This document shows positions 26,630 to 34,911 of a DNA stretch of 64,000 nucleotides, piece after piece. Origin of the DNA: JBDHWI01 sp964590135 (GTDB lineage: Bacteria; Chloroflexota; Anaerolineae; J036; Brachytrichaceae); the NCBI GenBank assembly GCA_964590135.1, contig CAZPVX010000003.1, forward strand, positions 1 to 64,000, written 5' to 3'. The notes under the pieces were generated by a model. It ran no database searches and was not told the origin of the DNA. It was given only the letters and a program-made list of their open reading frames with translations. Within the stretch, counting starts at the first letter, position 1. Each line of letters opens with the position of its first letter. Made by a program: the position numbers and the translations under genes.

Positions 26630-29035
26630 ATGTTGGACGTTTCGACGGAGGCATTTGCAACGTTTGGTGCTTTGTTGCGGTTCTTGCGGCAACGCGCTGG
26701 TCTAACTTTGCGCCAGCTTGGCGAGCAGGCCGGTTACACCGATAGTCTGCTTAGCCGGCTCGAAAAAAATGAACGTCTGCCCAACCTCAAATGGGTGGAG
26801 GAAACGCTCGTGCCGGCGCTGCAGATCGATGATCCTGCACTGGCGAGCGGGCTTGTCACGTTGGCACTCGATGCGCGCAGGGAAGGGCAAACGGCCGACA
26901 ACAGCACCACGCTGCGCAGTGCAGCGCCGCTTAGCTCGTTTGTGGGTCGGCGCAGGGAATTGGAAGATCTCGCCGCTGTGCTGGGCCGGCATCGCCTGGT
27001 CACGCTATTTGGAGCCGGCGGCAGCGGCAAAACCCGCCTGGCCATCGAGGTTGCGCAGCACTATCGTCAGCAGCATGCCTTGGAAGCATGGTTCATCGAC
27101 TTGAGCGCTTGTCATGAGCCAAAGGCAGTGATGCACACCATCACAGCCAGTCTGCACATTATTCACGCACCAGCCGATCCAATCGCCGCCATCGTGCGCT
27201 TCTTCAAGGCTCGCCCGGCACTGCTGGTAATCGACAATGCTGAGCATCTCATTGCGGCATGCGCCTCCCTGGTCAATCAACTGTTGCGCGCCTGCCCCGA
27301 GTTGTCGATCCTGGTAACCAGCCGTGAATCGTTGCGCTTGAGCGGCGAACATGTGTGGTGGGTGTCACCGCTTTCCATGCCTCAACGCAGTGAGATAGAT
27401 TCGATGAGCAAAGAGTGTTTGAGCCAATTCGAGGCGATCGAATTGTTCGTCGAGCGCGCCAGGGACACCGGGAATGATTGTGCAACGGCGTTTGATGCGG
27501 AGGCGCTGCGCAACGTTGCGCGCATTTGCTGGCGATTGGATGGGTTGCCGCTGGCAATCGAGCTGGCTGCTGCGCTGACTGCGTCCATGTCCATCGGTGA
27601 CATTCTGGCTCACATGGATGATCGCTTTGCCTTGTTGACCGCCGGCAATCGCCTTGCGCCGGAGCGGCAAATGTCACTGGAGCAGGCTATCGACTGGAGT
27701 CATGTGCTGCTCGACGCGCAGGAGCAGCGCATCTTCCGCCGGCTGGCGATATTCGCCGGCGGTTGGACGATGCAGATGGCAGAGCAGGTTTGCGCAGATG
27801 ACGCAAGCGATGCCCGAAATACGATGCGCCTGGTCACTGCGCTGGTTGAAAAGTCGATGGTTGTCTTTGGCGTGGATGCATGGGGCAATGCGCGCTACAC
27901 CCTGCTCGAAACGCTTCGCGCCTATGCTCTTAAGAAACTCGACCAGGCCGGCGACCAGCGTCTGATGTCCGAGCGCCACGCGCACTGCATGGTGCGCATG
28001 GTGGAATCGGTCGAATTGAAACTCTTTGGCTCGGAACAGGTCGATGTCCTGCGTGCCCACGAGAACAACCTTGACAATATTCGCGCGGCGCTGGCCTGGC
28101 TGCTGGGTCATGGCGAATACAGTAGTGCGTTGCAGATGGCCGGCGCGCTGCGTCGATTCTGGCAAACCCGCGGCCACGTGAGTGAGGGCCGCATGTGGTT
28201 GAACCGCGCTCTCCCGCACAAGAATTCAGCACCCATCGATTTCCGCGCTCGTGCGGTGTTCACCGCAGCTGTGCTGGCCAATTACCAGAACGATACGCGG
28301 GCCAGCAAGGCGTTGGCTGATGAGGCGGTGTTGCTGGCGCGGCAATGCGATGACAAATGGGTGGCCGGCCAGATTCTGGTTGGGATGATCTATCACGATC
28401 AGTCGCATGAGACGGTGACGGAGTGGCGCCAGCGCGTTGCAGACGTCCAAGCCATCGCCCGCGCGCTTGACAATCCCTGGCTGCTGGGCGATGCGCATCA
28501 CAAGTGCGCTGCTGTTGAAGTTGTGAGCGGCGATTACGAAGCGGCGCTGCAGCACTTTCAGCAAAGCGAGCGTGAATTGATGAAGGCCGGCGACGGCATT
28601 TATGCCACCGTCAACCAGGTCTGGATCGGCGCGCTGTTGTTCGAACGCGGCGACCGCGTGCCAGCCAAATTGCGCTACTTGAATGCGCTTCAGTACATGC
28701 AGCGCACCGGTTTGGATCTATCGGAATACATTGCGATCAGCTACTGCCTGCAGGGGCTGGCCTACATCTCCGGGATCGAGCAGTTTCCCGAGCGCATGGC
28801 GCAATTGCTCGGCGCAGTGGAATTGGAGCGCGAATGGCTGGGCGGCATGGCCAATCATTGGTTCCCGCTGCTCGACATGCAAGCCGGCGCGGCATGCTAC
28901 GAGACGTTGGCCGGCACGCCTGTCGACTTGAATCTCTTCGGCTATTTCTGGCAGAAAGGCCGGCGGCGCACGCTGGCGCATAGCGTGGCCTTTGCTTTGG
29001 CCGTGCCTGAGGCGGAAATCCAGGAGAGGGTGTAA
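26630..29035 (+). CDS. XRE-type HTH / STAND ATPase regulator with TPR region
   Basis: An 801-residue regulator. An N-terminal XRE helix-turn-helix (about 9-65: LRFLRQRAGLTLRQLGEQAG) is followed by an NB-ARC-type ATPase: FVGRRRELEDL (104), Walker A GAGGSGKT (128-135), Walker B LLVIDNAEH (about 198-206), sensor LVTSRESLRL and GLPLAIELAA. A winged-helix and a helical-repeat (TPR-like) sensor region fill residues 400-801. STAND proteins switch between ADP-off and ATP-on states when the C-terminal repeats bind a ligand; the HTH makes transcriptional control the likely output. It is followed by a terminator; the best regulatory target is its divergent MFS neighbour or itself. Confidence 0.9.
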   Translation: MLDVSTEAFATFGALLRFLRQRAGLTLRQLGEQAGYTDSLLSRLEKNERLPNLKWVEETLVPALQIDDPALASGLVTLALDARREGQTADNSTTLRSAAPLSSFVGRRRELEDLAAVLGRHRLVTLFGAGGSGKTRLAIEVAQHYRQQHALEAWFIDLSACHEPKAVMHTITASLHIIHAPADPIAAIVRFFKARPALLVIDNAEHLIAACASLVNQLLRACPELSILVTSRESLRLSGEHVWWVSPLSMPQRSEIDSMSKECLSQFEAIELFVERARDTGNDCATAFDAEALRNVARICWRLDGLPLAIELAAALTASMSIGDILAHMDDRFALLTAGNRLAPERQMSLEQAIDWSHVLLDAQEQRIFRRLAIFAGGWTMQMAEQVCADDASDARNTMRLVTALVEKSMVVFGVDAWGNARYTLLETLRAYALKKLDQAGDQRLMSERHAHCMVRMVESVELKLFGSEQVDVLRAHENNLDNIRAALAWLLGHGEYSSALQMAGALRRFWQTRGHVSEGRMWLNRALPHKNSAPIDFRARAVFTAAVLANYQNDTRASKALADEAVLLARQCDDKWVAGQILVGMIYHDQSHETVTEWRQRVADVQAIARALDNPWLLGDAHHKCAAVEVVSGDYEAALQHFQQSERELMKAGDGIYATVNQVWIGALLFERGDRVPAKLRYLNALQYMQRTGLDLSEYIAISYCLQGLAYISGIEQFPERMAQLLGAVELEREWLGGMANHWFPLLDMQAGAACYETLAGTPVDLNLFGYFWQKGRRRTLAHSVAFALAVPEAEIQERV

Positions 29036-29037
29036 AG

Positions 29038-29067
29038 CAAACAACGCAGATCTTTCTGCGTTGTTTG
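29038..29067 (+). terminator. Rho-independent terminator between convergent genes
   Basis: A perfect 13-bp stem (29038-29050 with 29055-29067) and a 4-nt loop just after the XRE-STAND stop codon. It is convergent with the NERD-like gene on the minus strand. Confidence 0.85.
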
Positions 29068-29081
29068 GCTCTCATTTTGCG

Positions 29082-29825
29082 TCAGGCTTGCTGATCAGGC
29101 TTTGGCAAATCAGGTGCGCCCACGGCCTCGCGCATTTTGCGCTGGATGGAGTTGGGTAAATCCTTGAGTTTGCCGGCGCCGCGAATGTAGTCCTTCAACT
29201 CGGTCGCCGGCAAAATAGTGATCGGTGACGGTTCGACGTCGAGGATCGCCTTCGGGTTGGTAAACACCACCACGCCGCGCACTGGCACCTTCAAAGTCGG
29301 CATCTTCTCAGCCAGCGTCTTGTTCACCTTTGCCATCTCAGCGTGCAGATCCGCCGTGGGATTGCCCAGCGGTTCATCGCGGCCAAACCAGAACCTGAGG
29401 AAGCTCTCTTTGCGCTTCCATTTGCCCTCGCGAAAGGCGGTTTTGCCTTCCTGACCGCGTGCCACAAACACCGTGATGCCGCCTGGCTCCACCAGCATGT
29501 AATTCGTCAGCCCTTGAAAAAGCATCAGCGCATACTTGCGATCCAGGCCCTTCAGCGCGTCGCGCAGCACGGCGTCGGGGCGGGTGGGTGCTAGGTAGCG
29601 ATTGCCGAGGAAGAAGCCCACGCGCGAGACTGCAAATCCGGTGATCAGAATGACCAGATATAGCACAAAGAACAGCGAACTGTTCTCAGGGCTGAGCAGG
29701 CCGAGCTGCTGACCGAACAGCGTGAGCAACAACCCGCCAAGCAGGATGCCGATGGAGCCAAACAGTGCGATGCGTCCAAACAGCGCCTTGCGCTTGTAGT
29801 TCTTTTCGTCGATGACAATCTTCAT
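29082..29825 (-). CDS. Membrane protein with NERD-like cytoplasmic domain
   Basis: 247 residues. Two membrane helices (about 18-38 and 50-70) precede a soluble domain of about 170 residues. LKGLDRKYALMLFQGLTNYMLV, GGITVFVARGQEGK, and RGVVVFTNPKAILDVE resemble nuclease-related domain (NERD)-type folds with a restriction-nuclease-like core; the assignment is tentative and I do not see a certain active site. It is the last gene of the LON-plsX-fabF cluster (34 nt after fabF) and may simply share its transcript. Function unknown. Confidence 0.6.
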   Translation of the reverse strand: MKIVIDEKNYKRKALFGRIALFGSIGILLGGLLLTLFGQQLGLLSPENSSLFFVLYLVILITGFAVSRVGFFLGNRYLAPTRPDAVLRDALKGLDRKYALMLFQGLTNYMLVEPGGITVFVARGQEGKTAFREGKWKRKESFLRFWFGRDEPLGNPTADLHAEMAKVNKTLAEKMPTLKVPVRGVVVFTNPKAILDVEPSPITILPATELKDYIRGAGKLKDLPNSIQRKMREAVGAPDLPKPDQQA

Positions 29826-29859
29826 TGTTTTGATTCAGAACTGACGTGAGATGAAAACC

Positions 29860-31239
29860 TCAAATGACCTTGCCGATGACCAGCGTGGCATTTTGGCCGC
29901 CCAGCCCGAATGAATTTGAAATGGCGAAATCCACTTCCTTGTTGCGCACCACATTCGGCACGTAATCCAAATCGCAGGCCGGGTCGGGCGTGTGCAGGTT
30001 GATGGTGGGCGGGATGATGCCATTCCGCACCGTGAACGCGGTGCTAAGCGCCTCGATCGCGCCGGCGGCACCCATTGCATGGCCCGTCATCGACTTTGTG
30101 CTGCTCACCGGAATGTCGTATGCCCGCTCGCCAAACACGTGCTTGATGGCCGCAGTCTCCAGCGTGTCGTTGGTGGCGGTCGCCGAGCCGTGCGCGTTGA
30201 TGTATTGCATTTCGCTCGGTGTGAGGCCGGCATCGTCGATCGCCCACTGCATGGCGCGAATGGCGCCGCTGCCGGTGGGGTCGGGGATCGCGATGTGGTG
30301 CGCGTCGGATGACACGCCCATGCCCATCACCTCGGCGATCATGTCTGCACCGCGCGCCTTTGCCCGCTCATATTCTTCGAGGATCATCACCACGCAGCCC
30401 TCGCTGTAACAGAAGCCGTCGCGCGTGGCATCGAAGGGGCGTTGCGCCTGCGCCGGCGTGTCGTTGTATTTCGAACTCAGCACGCGCATGGCGTTGAAAG
30501 CAACGATGGCCGGCTCGATGACTGTGGCTTCCACGCCGCCGGCAAACGCCGCGTCGATCTTGCCATTACGGATGAGTTCTGCCGCTTCGCCGATGGCTTG
30601 CGTGCCGGACGCGCACGCCGCCACGACCGTGCTGAGCGGCCCCTTTGCGCCGAAGAAGGTGCTGATGTGGTGTCCAGGCGCGTTGGGCAGCGCCGCCGGC
30701 AATGCAAATGGGTTGGCCCTGCGCCAGCCAAGCCGGCGATATTCCTGCGCGCCATAGTCAGACATCTCGTAGCCGCCCAGCGCGGTGCCCATCACCACGC
30801 CGACACGGTCTGGATGCACGTCTTTGGCGATGCGCAGGCCGGCATGGGCGAGCGCTTCCTGGCCGGCCGCAATGGCGAAGTGTGAGCAGCGCGCCATGCG
30901 CCGCGCTTCCTTCGGCTCGATATAGCGCGTGGCTTCAAAGCCTTTCACCTCGCCGGCGATGCGCACCGGCAGGTGACTCGCGTCGAATTGCGTGATCGGC
31001 CCAATGCCGCTCTGCCCATTGACCAGCCCGTTCCAGGTGTCCAGCGTGTTCAGCCCCAGCACGGTGATCGCGCCAATGCCGGTGATGACCACGCGGCGCT
31101 TGTTCGAGCCGTTTGTAGTATGTGTCGTGACGTAGTCGGTGGCGTGGCGCTTGTCGCGCCGCAGCACCTTGCGTTTGGTGTAACTGGCGACACGCTTGAT
31201 GCCGCCAGAAAGCTTGGAGAATCGTTTTGGTCGCGCCAT
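29860..31239 (-). CDS. fabF: 3-oxoacyl-ACP synthase II (FabF) with basic N-terminal extension
   Basis: A 459-residue beta-ketoacyl-ACP synthase that elongates acyl-ACP with malonyl-ACP. The Cys-His-His triad is visible: VAACASG (Cys209), INAHGSAT and TGHAMGAAGA; the C-terminal SFGLGGQNATLV is also typical. The usual start (RRVVITGIG) is at residue 48; before it is a 47-residue tail rich in Arg and Lys. No start codon lies closer to the canonical position, so the tail is probably translated. It is 32 nt after plsX, linking chain elongation to phospholipid synthesis. Confidence 0.95.
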   Translation of the reverse strand: MARPKRFSKLSGGIKRVASYTKRKVLRRDKRHATDYVTTHTTNGSNKRRVVITGIGAITVLGLNTLDTWNGLVNGQSGIGPITQFDASHLPVRIAGEVKGFEATRYIEPKEARRMARCSHFAIAAGQEALAHAGLRIAKDVHPDRVGVVMGTALGGYEMSDYGAQEYRRLGWRRANPFALPAALPNAPGHHISTFFGAKGPLSTVVAACASGTQAIGEAAELIRNGKIDAAFAGGVEATVIEPAIVAFNAMRVLSSKYNDTPAQAQRPFDATRDGFCYSEGCVVMILEEYERAKARGADMIAEVMGMGVSSDAHHIAIPDPTGSGAIRAMQWAIDDAGLTPSEMQYINAHGSATATNDTLETAAIKHVFGERAYDIPVSSTKSMTGHAMGAAGAIEALSTAFTVRNGIIPPTINLHTPDPACDLDYVPNVVRNKEVDFAISNSFGLGGQNATLVIGKVI

Positions 31240-31271
31240 TTGAAAAGTGCACAGGTCAAAGAAAAAAGCGG

Positions 31272-32327
31272 TTAGCTGGACATCTCCGATGCAGCGTTCG
31301 GCGCTGCGCTCCTTGCACCTTGCCCCTCAGTCGCTGGCATTGCCTGCAAGCCTTTCTCGATGGCGTCCACCACACCGCGCTCAACAGATTCTGCCGCGCG
31401 CATGAGCGCCGACTTGATGGCGCGAGCATTGCTGCGGCCATGCCCAATGATGACAACACCGTCGACGCCCAACAGTGGCGCTCCGCCGACTTCTTCGTAG
31501 TCCAATCGCTTCCGCATTGTGGATTTGATGGTGTCTTTGGCGAGCGCACCGGCGATTTTGCCGACAGTGCTGCTCATGAAGGCGTCTTTCAGCAAGCCTT
31601 CGACCATCGTCTTCATGCCTTCGCTCAGCTTCAAGATCACGTTGCCGGTGAAGCCGTCGGTCACAAATACGTCGGCGTTGCCAGCCGGCAAATCGCGCCC
31701 CTCGGCATTGCCGATAAAGTTGATCTGCATCCGCTTCAACAGCTGGTGCGCTTCCTGCACAAGCTGGCTGCCCTTCGACTCCTCTTCGCCGTTCGAGATC
31801 AGCACCACGCGCGGGTTGCGAATGTTCATCACCTTTTCGGCATAGATGCTGCCCATCAGTGCGAATTGCGCCAGCCATTCCGGCTTGCAGTCGGTGTTTG
31901 CGCCGAGGTCGCACAGAAACTTGAACCCCTGCGCAGTCGGGTAGCCGGCGGAGAGGCAGGGGCGTTGAATGCCGCGAATGCGCCCCAGGTGCAGCAATGA
32001 TGCGGCCAGTGCGCCACCAGTGTTGCCCATCGTCACGAAGGCGTCGGCGTCGCCGTTTTTCACCATCTGGATACCAACAACCATCGAGCTGTTCTTTTTG
32101 ATTTTCACGGCTTGCGCTGGATGCTCGTGCATTTCGATCACCTCAGGCGCGTGGACGATGGGGAGATGCAGTCCGGCAGTGTTGTGCTGCACGAGCAGCG
32201 GGCGCACGAGTTCCTGCCGACCGACCAGCGCAATTTCCCAGCCAAACTCCCTGGCGGCAGCGATGGCGGCTTCAACGTTCGGCGCGGGACCGAAGTCGCC
32301 GCCCATGGCATCAAGGACAATTTTCAT
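31272..32327 (-). CDS. plsX: Phosphate acyltransferase PlsX
   Basis: A 351-residue enzyme that converts acyl-ACP to acyl-phosphate for glycerophospholipid synthesis (PlsX/PlsY route). The start MKIVLDAMGGDFGP, SMVVGIQMVKNGDADAFVTMGNTGG, and FVTDGFTGNVILKLSEG with GHGRSNA near the end are diagnostic. The C-terminal 25 residues are a low-complexity tail. It lies between the LON-domain gene (63 nt upstream) and fabF (32 nt downstream). No rpmF or FapR-type gene is adjacent, unlike the common plsX context. Confidence 0.97.
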   Translation of the reverse strand: MKIVLDAMGGDFGPAPNVEAAIAAAREFGWEIALVGRQELVRPLLVQHNTAGLHLPIVHAPEVIEMHEHPAQAVKIKKNSSMVVGIQMVKNGDADAFVTMGNTGGALAASLLHLGRIRGIQRPCLSAGYPTAQGFKFLCDLGANTDCKPEWLAQFALMGSIYAEKVMNIRNPRVVLISNGEEESKGSQLVQEAHQLLKRMQINFIGNAEGRDLPAGNADVFVTDGFTGNVILKLSEGMKTMVEGLLKDAFMSSTVGKIAGALAKDTIKSTMRKRLDYEEVGGAPLLGVDGVVIIGHGRSNARAIKSALMRAAESVERGVVDAIEKGLQAMPATEGQGARSAAPNAASEMSS

Positions 32328-32390
32328 GTGGGGTCTACCGTTTGTGTGTCGCGCGTGGGGGATTGCTGGTGGCAGCAGGCTCGACCAGCA

Positions 32391-33044
32391 TCAGTTCCGT
32401 GAAAAGGCATGTCTGTCGCCGGGCGGCTGAATGGCCGCTGCGACGATCTGCATCATCTTCAACTCTTCGCCCAATACCTGTGTTTCGCGTTGCAGCAGGC
32501 CGGCGAGTTGATTCTCTGCCAGCAATTCCTGCTTTGCTTCCAGCGGCAGGCGCAACGCGATCGCGGCAAACAGCGCGATGTCTGCCGGCGATTCTGGAAA
32601 TTGGTCAAAGCGGAACTTCATACCGTTGGTGTCTGCGAGCAGTTGCAAGTAGCGCGTGAGTTGCCGGCGCACAACTGCCGTCACGCGTTCATCGACTGGC
32701 TGCGTGTCATCCAGCGGAAAATCGCTCACGTCGCCGATCAGATAGCCATGCTCGCTTTCGTGGAAGTTGTGCAGCTTGAAGCGCTCTTCACCCATCGTGA
32801 CGATGTTCATGCGGCCATCGGACAAGCGCTTCACTTCGGTCACGCGCGCCGAGGTGCCGACTGGCGCCGGCGCATCCGGCTCCTCATCCACTGCCAGCAC
32901 CACGCCAAATGGCTCGTTGTTATCCACGCACCTCTTAACCATCACGCGATAGCGCGGTTCGAAGATGTGCAGCGGCAACGACTGGCCTGGAAATAGCACC
33001 ACGTTCAGGGGAAATAACGGCAACTCATACACTCGCGCTTCCAT
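32391..33044 (-). CDS. LON substrate-binding-domain protein
   Basis: A 217-residue stand-alone LON N-terminal domain (YELPLFPLNVVLFPGQSLPLH, IFEPRYRVMVKRC) with a helical C-terminal part; there is no AAA+ or protease domain. In Lon protease this domain binds unfolded substrates; for stand-alone forms the role is unknown. The ATG at 33044 has GGAGAGG just upstream and is preferred over the TTG at 33056. It is the first gene of the minus-strand group plsX-fabF-NERD-like and diverges from the TIR gene. Confidence 0.9.
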   Translation of the reverse strand: MEARVYELPLFPLNVVLFPGQSLPLHIFEPRYRVMVKRCVDNNEPFGVVLAVDEEPDAPAPVGTSARVTEVKRLSDGRMNIVTMGEERFKLHNFHESEHGYLIGDVSDFPLDDTQPVDERVTAVVRRQLTRYLQLLADTNGMKFRFDQFPESPADIALFAAIALRLPLEAKQELLAENQLAGLLQRETQVLGEELKMMQIVAAAIQPPGDRHAFSRN

Positions 33045-33197
33045 GTTCCTCTCCAAGCTCTCCGCCGACGTTTGTCAGCTGCGGCATTATACGTGGCGAG
33101 GTTTGCGCGACACGGGATTGAAAGATTTCTGCGCGCAGCGCCGGCGCAATGAAGTTGTGATTCTCTTATCACTCTCGGCATATTTCGCAATTGTGGT

Positions 33198-34784
33198 GTG
33201 AGTGCGCAACCACGACTATCTGTGTGGAAAGGCACAACACCAGGGGACAAGAATTGCAGCGCCTTTCGCGCAAAGATGATCTTCTTTTCTCGACATCATA
33301 TCCAGCGTTTTGCGATTGAGACGGAGACCACCGAACTTCGACAATTTCTGGTGGAGCATTTCAGCCGTGAGGAGATGGAGATGTTTTGCGCTGACTACTT
33401 TCGCGATGTGTTTTTTGATTTTGAAGGCTCAAGCATGTCGAAGACCCAATGGGCGCATAAATTGGTCGATTATTGCCGGCGCCACAGCCTGATGCTGCGC
33501 TTGAAGGTTGCGCTGCAAAAGGAGCGGCGCGAATCATTCTCACAGCGATTTACGCTCATCCCCAGCGCCGGTGCGCCGCGCATCACGCGCGACAAGCGTC
33601 GCATCTTCGTCAGCCATGCCCACGAAGATCGCCGCGTGGCGCAGCGGCTGGCAGGTGATCTGCGCAAGCATGGTCATGATGTATGGATCGCGCCGGATTG
33701 CATCGATGCGGGTGAAAGTTGGGTCAGCGCAATTGACCGCGGCTTGCACATGAGTGGCGTGTTCCTCGCCCTGCTGTCGCCGGCGGCGGTCAAATCACCC
33801 TGGGTGAAAAGCGAAACGCGCGTGGCAATTCAACTGGAGCATCAGAAAAAGATGCGCGTGCTGCCGGTGCTGCTCAAAGCATGTGACACATCAGACCTGT
33901 CGTCGTTCATCTCGTCGTATCAGATTATCTCTTTTGTGAATCGCTATGAAAAGGCGCTGCCGGAGTTGCTGGTGGAGCTTGGTTCATCACGGGCGCGTGT
34001 GGCAGCCCACAGCATCGCGCGGCGCTTGCAAGGCAGCAATGGCAAAACGCGCTGGTCGAAGCAGGTGACGATTGAAGTGCCGATGCGCGTAGAGCTGTTG
34101 CGCGTGCCGGCCGGCTCGTTCTGGATGGGCAGCCACCCGTCACGTGATGAAGCTGCGCAGGAAAACGAACACCCGCGCCACCGCGTCAAACTTACCGACT
34201 ATTACATTACGCGGCATCCCATCACCAACAGCCAGTACATGATGTTTGCACAAGCCACCCAGCGCGATTTCAAACTCGTCGAGGGCAAAGAGGATCATCC
34301 AGCGGTGAATGTGTCGTGGCACGATGCGGTTGCATTTTGCGCGTGGTTGAGTCAGCTCACTGGCTTTCAATTCAATCTGCCGACAGAAGCAGAATGGGAA
34401 AAGGCTGCGCGCGGTACGGATGGCCGCATCTATCCATGGGGTGATGACTTCGACGTGAAGCGGTTGAACAGCCATGAGAGCGATCTTCATGAGACGACGT
34501 CAGTGGGCAAGCACTCACCGGATGGCGATAGCCCCTACGGCATCGCCGACATGTGCGGCAATGTGTGGGAATGGTGCGCAGACTGGTATGCTGACGACGA
34601 ATTTCGCCGGCGGGCAAAGGCGCGCGCCATCGATCCCCTCGGCCCGGAAGCCGGGGCCATGAAAGTGTTGCGCGGCGGCGCTTTCGATTTCAACAAAAGC
34701 GCAGTGCGCTGCGCCTACCGCGCCGGCGCATCCCCCTTCGAACGCAGTTACGACTACGGTTTTCGGGTCGTGATGCGCCCTTGA
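33198..34784 (+). CDS. Effector-associated domain / TIR / FGE-fold conflict protein
   Basis: 528 residues in three parts. Residues 44-112 (ELRQFLVEHFSREEMEMFCA, then WAHKLVDYCRRH) look like a bacterial death-like effector-associated domain. Residues 134-255 are a TIR domain: RRIFVSHAHED, DVWIAPDCIDAGESW, and SPWVKSE with Glu206 as candidate NADase residue. Residues 288-528 are a formylglycine-generating-enzyme/C-lectin fold (VPAGSFWMGS, FNLPTEAEWEKAARG, MCGNVWEWCADW, GFRVVMRP). Only one of the two FGE active-site cysteines seems present (RCAYRAG), so it is probably a ligand-binding module. Start GTG 33198; ATG 33276 is an alternative. Stand-alone, with no partner carrying a matching domain in view. 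Confidence 0.85.
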   Translation: MSAQPRLSVWKGTTPGDKNCSAFRAKMIFFSRHHIQRFAIETETTELRQFLVEHFSREEMEMFCADYFRDVFFDFEGSSMSKTQWAHKLVDYCRRHSLMLRLKVALQKERRESFSQRFTLIPSAGAPRITRDKRRIFVSHAHEDRRVAQRLAGDLRKHGHDVWIAPDCIDAGESWVSAIDRGLHMSGVFLALLSPAAVKSPWVKSETRVAIQLEHQKKMRVLPVLLKACDTSDLSSFISSYQIISFVNRYEKALPELLVELGSSRARVAAHSIARRLQGSNGKTRWSKQVTIEVPMRVELLRVPAGSFWMGSHPSRDEAAQENEHPRHRVKLTDYYITRHPITNSQYMMFAQATQRDFKLVEGKEDHPAVNVSWHDAVAFCAWLSQLTGFQFNLPTEAEWEKAARGTDGRIYPWGDDFDVKRLNSHESDLHETTSVGKHSPDGDSPYGIADMCGNVWEWCADWYADDEFRRRAKARAIDPLGPEAGAMKVLRGGAFDFNKSAVRCAYRAGASPFERSYDYGFRVVMRP

Positions 34785-34911
34785 TGGAGAGAGGATTTGG
34801 CGAAGAACTGAAGGGGCAATGAGAGGACGTTACATTCCCTTCACTTGCCAACGTCACTACTTGCGAATAGCATATCCTGTAACACATACCTCATCAGGAA
34901 TGTAAACAGGC

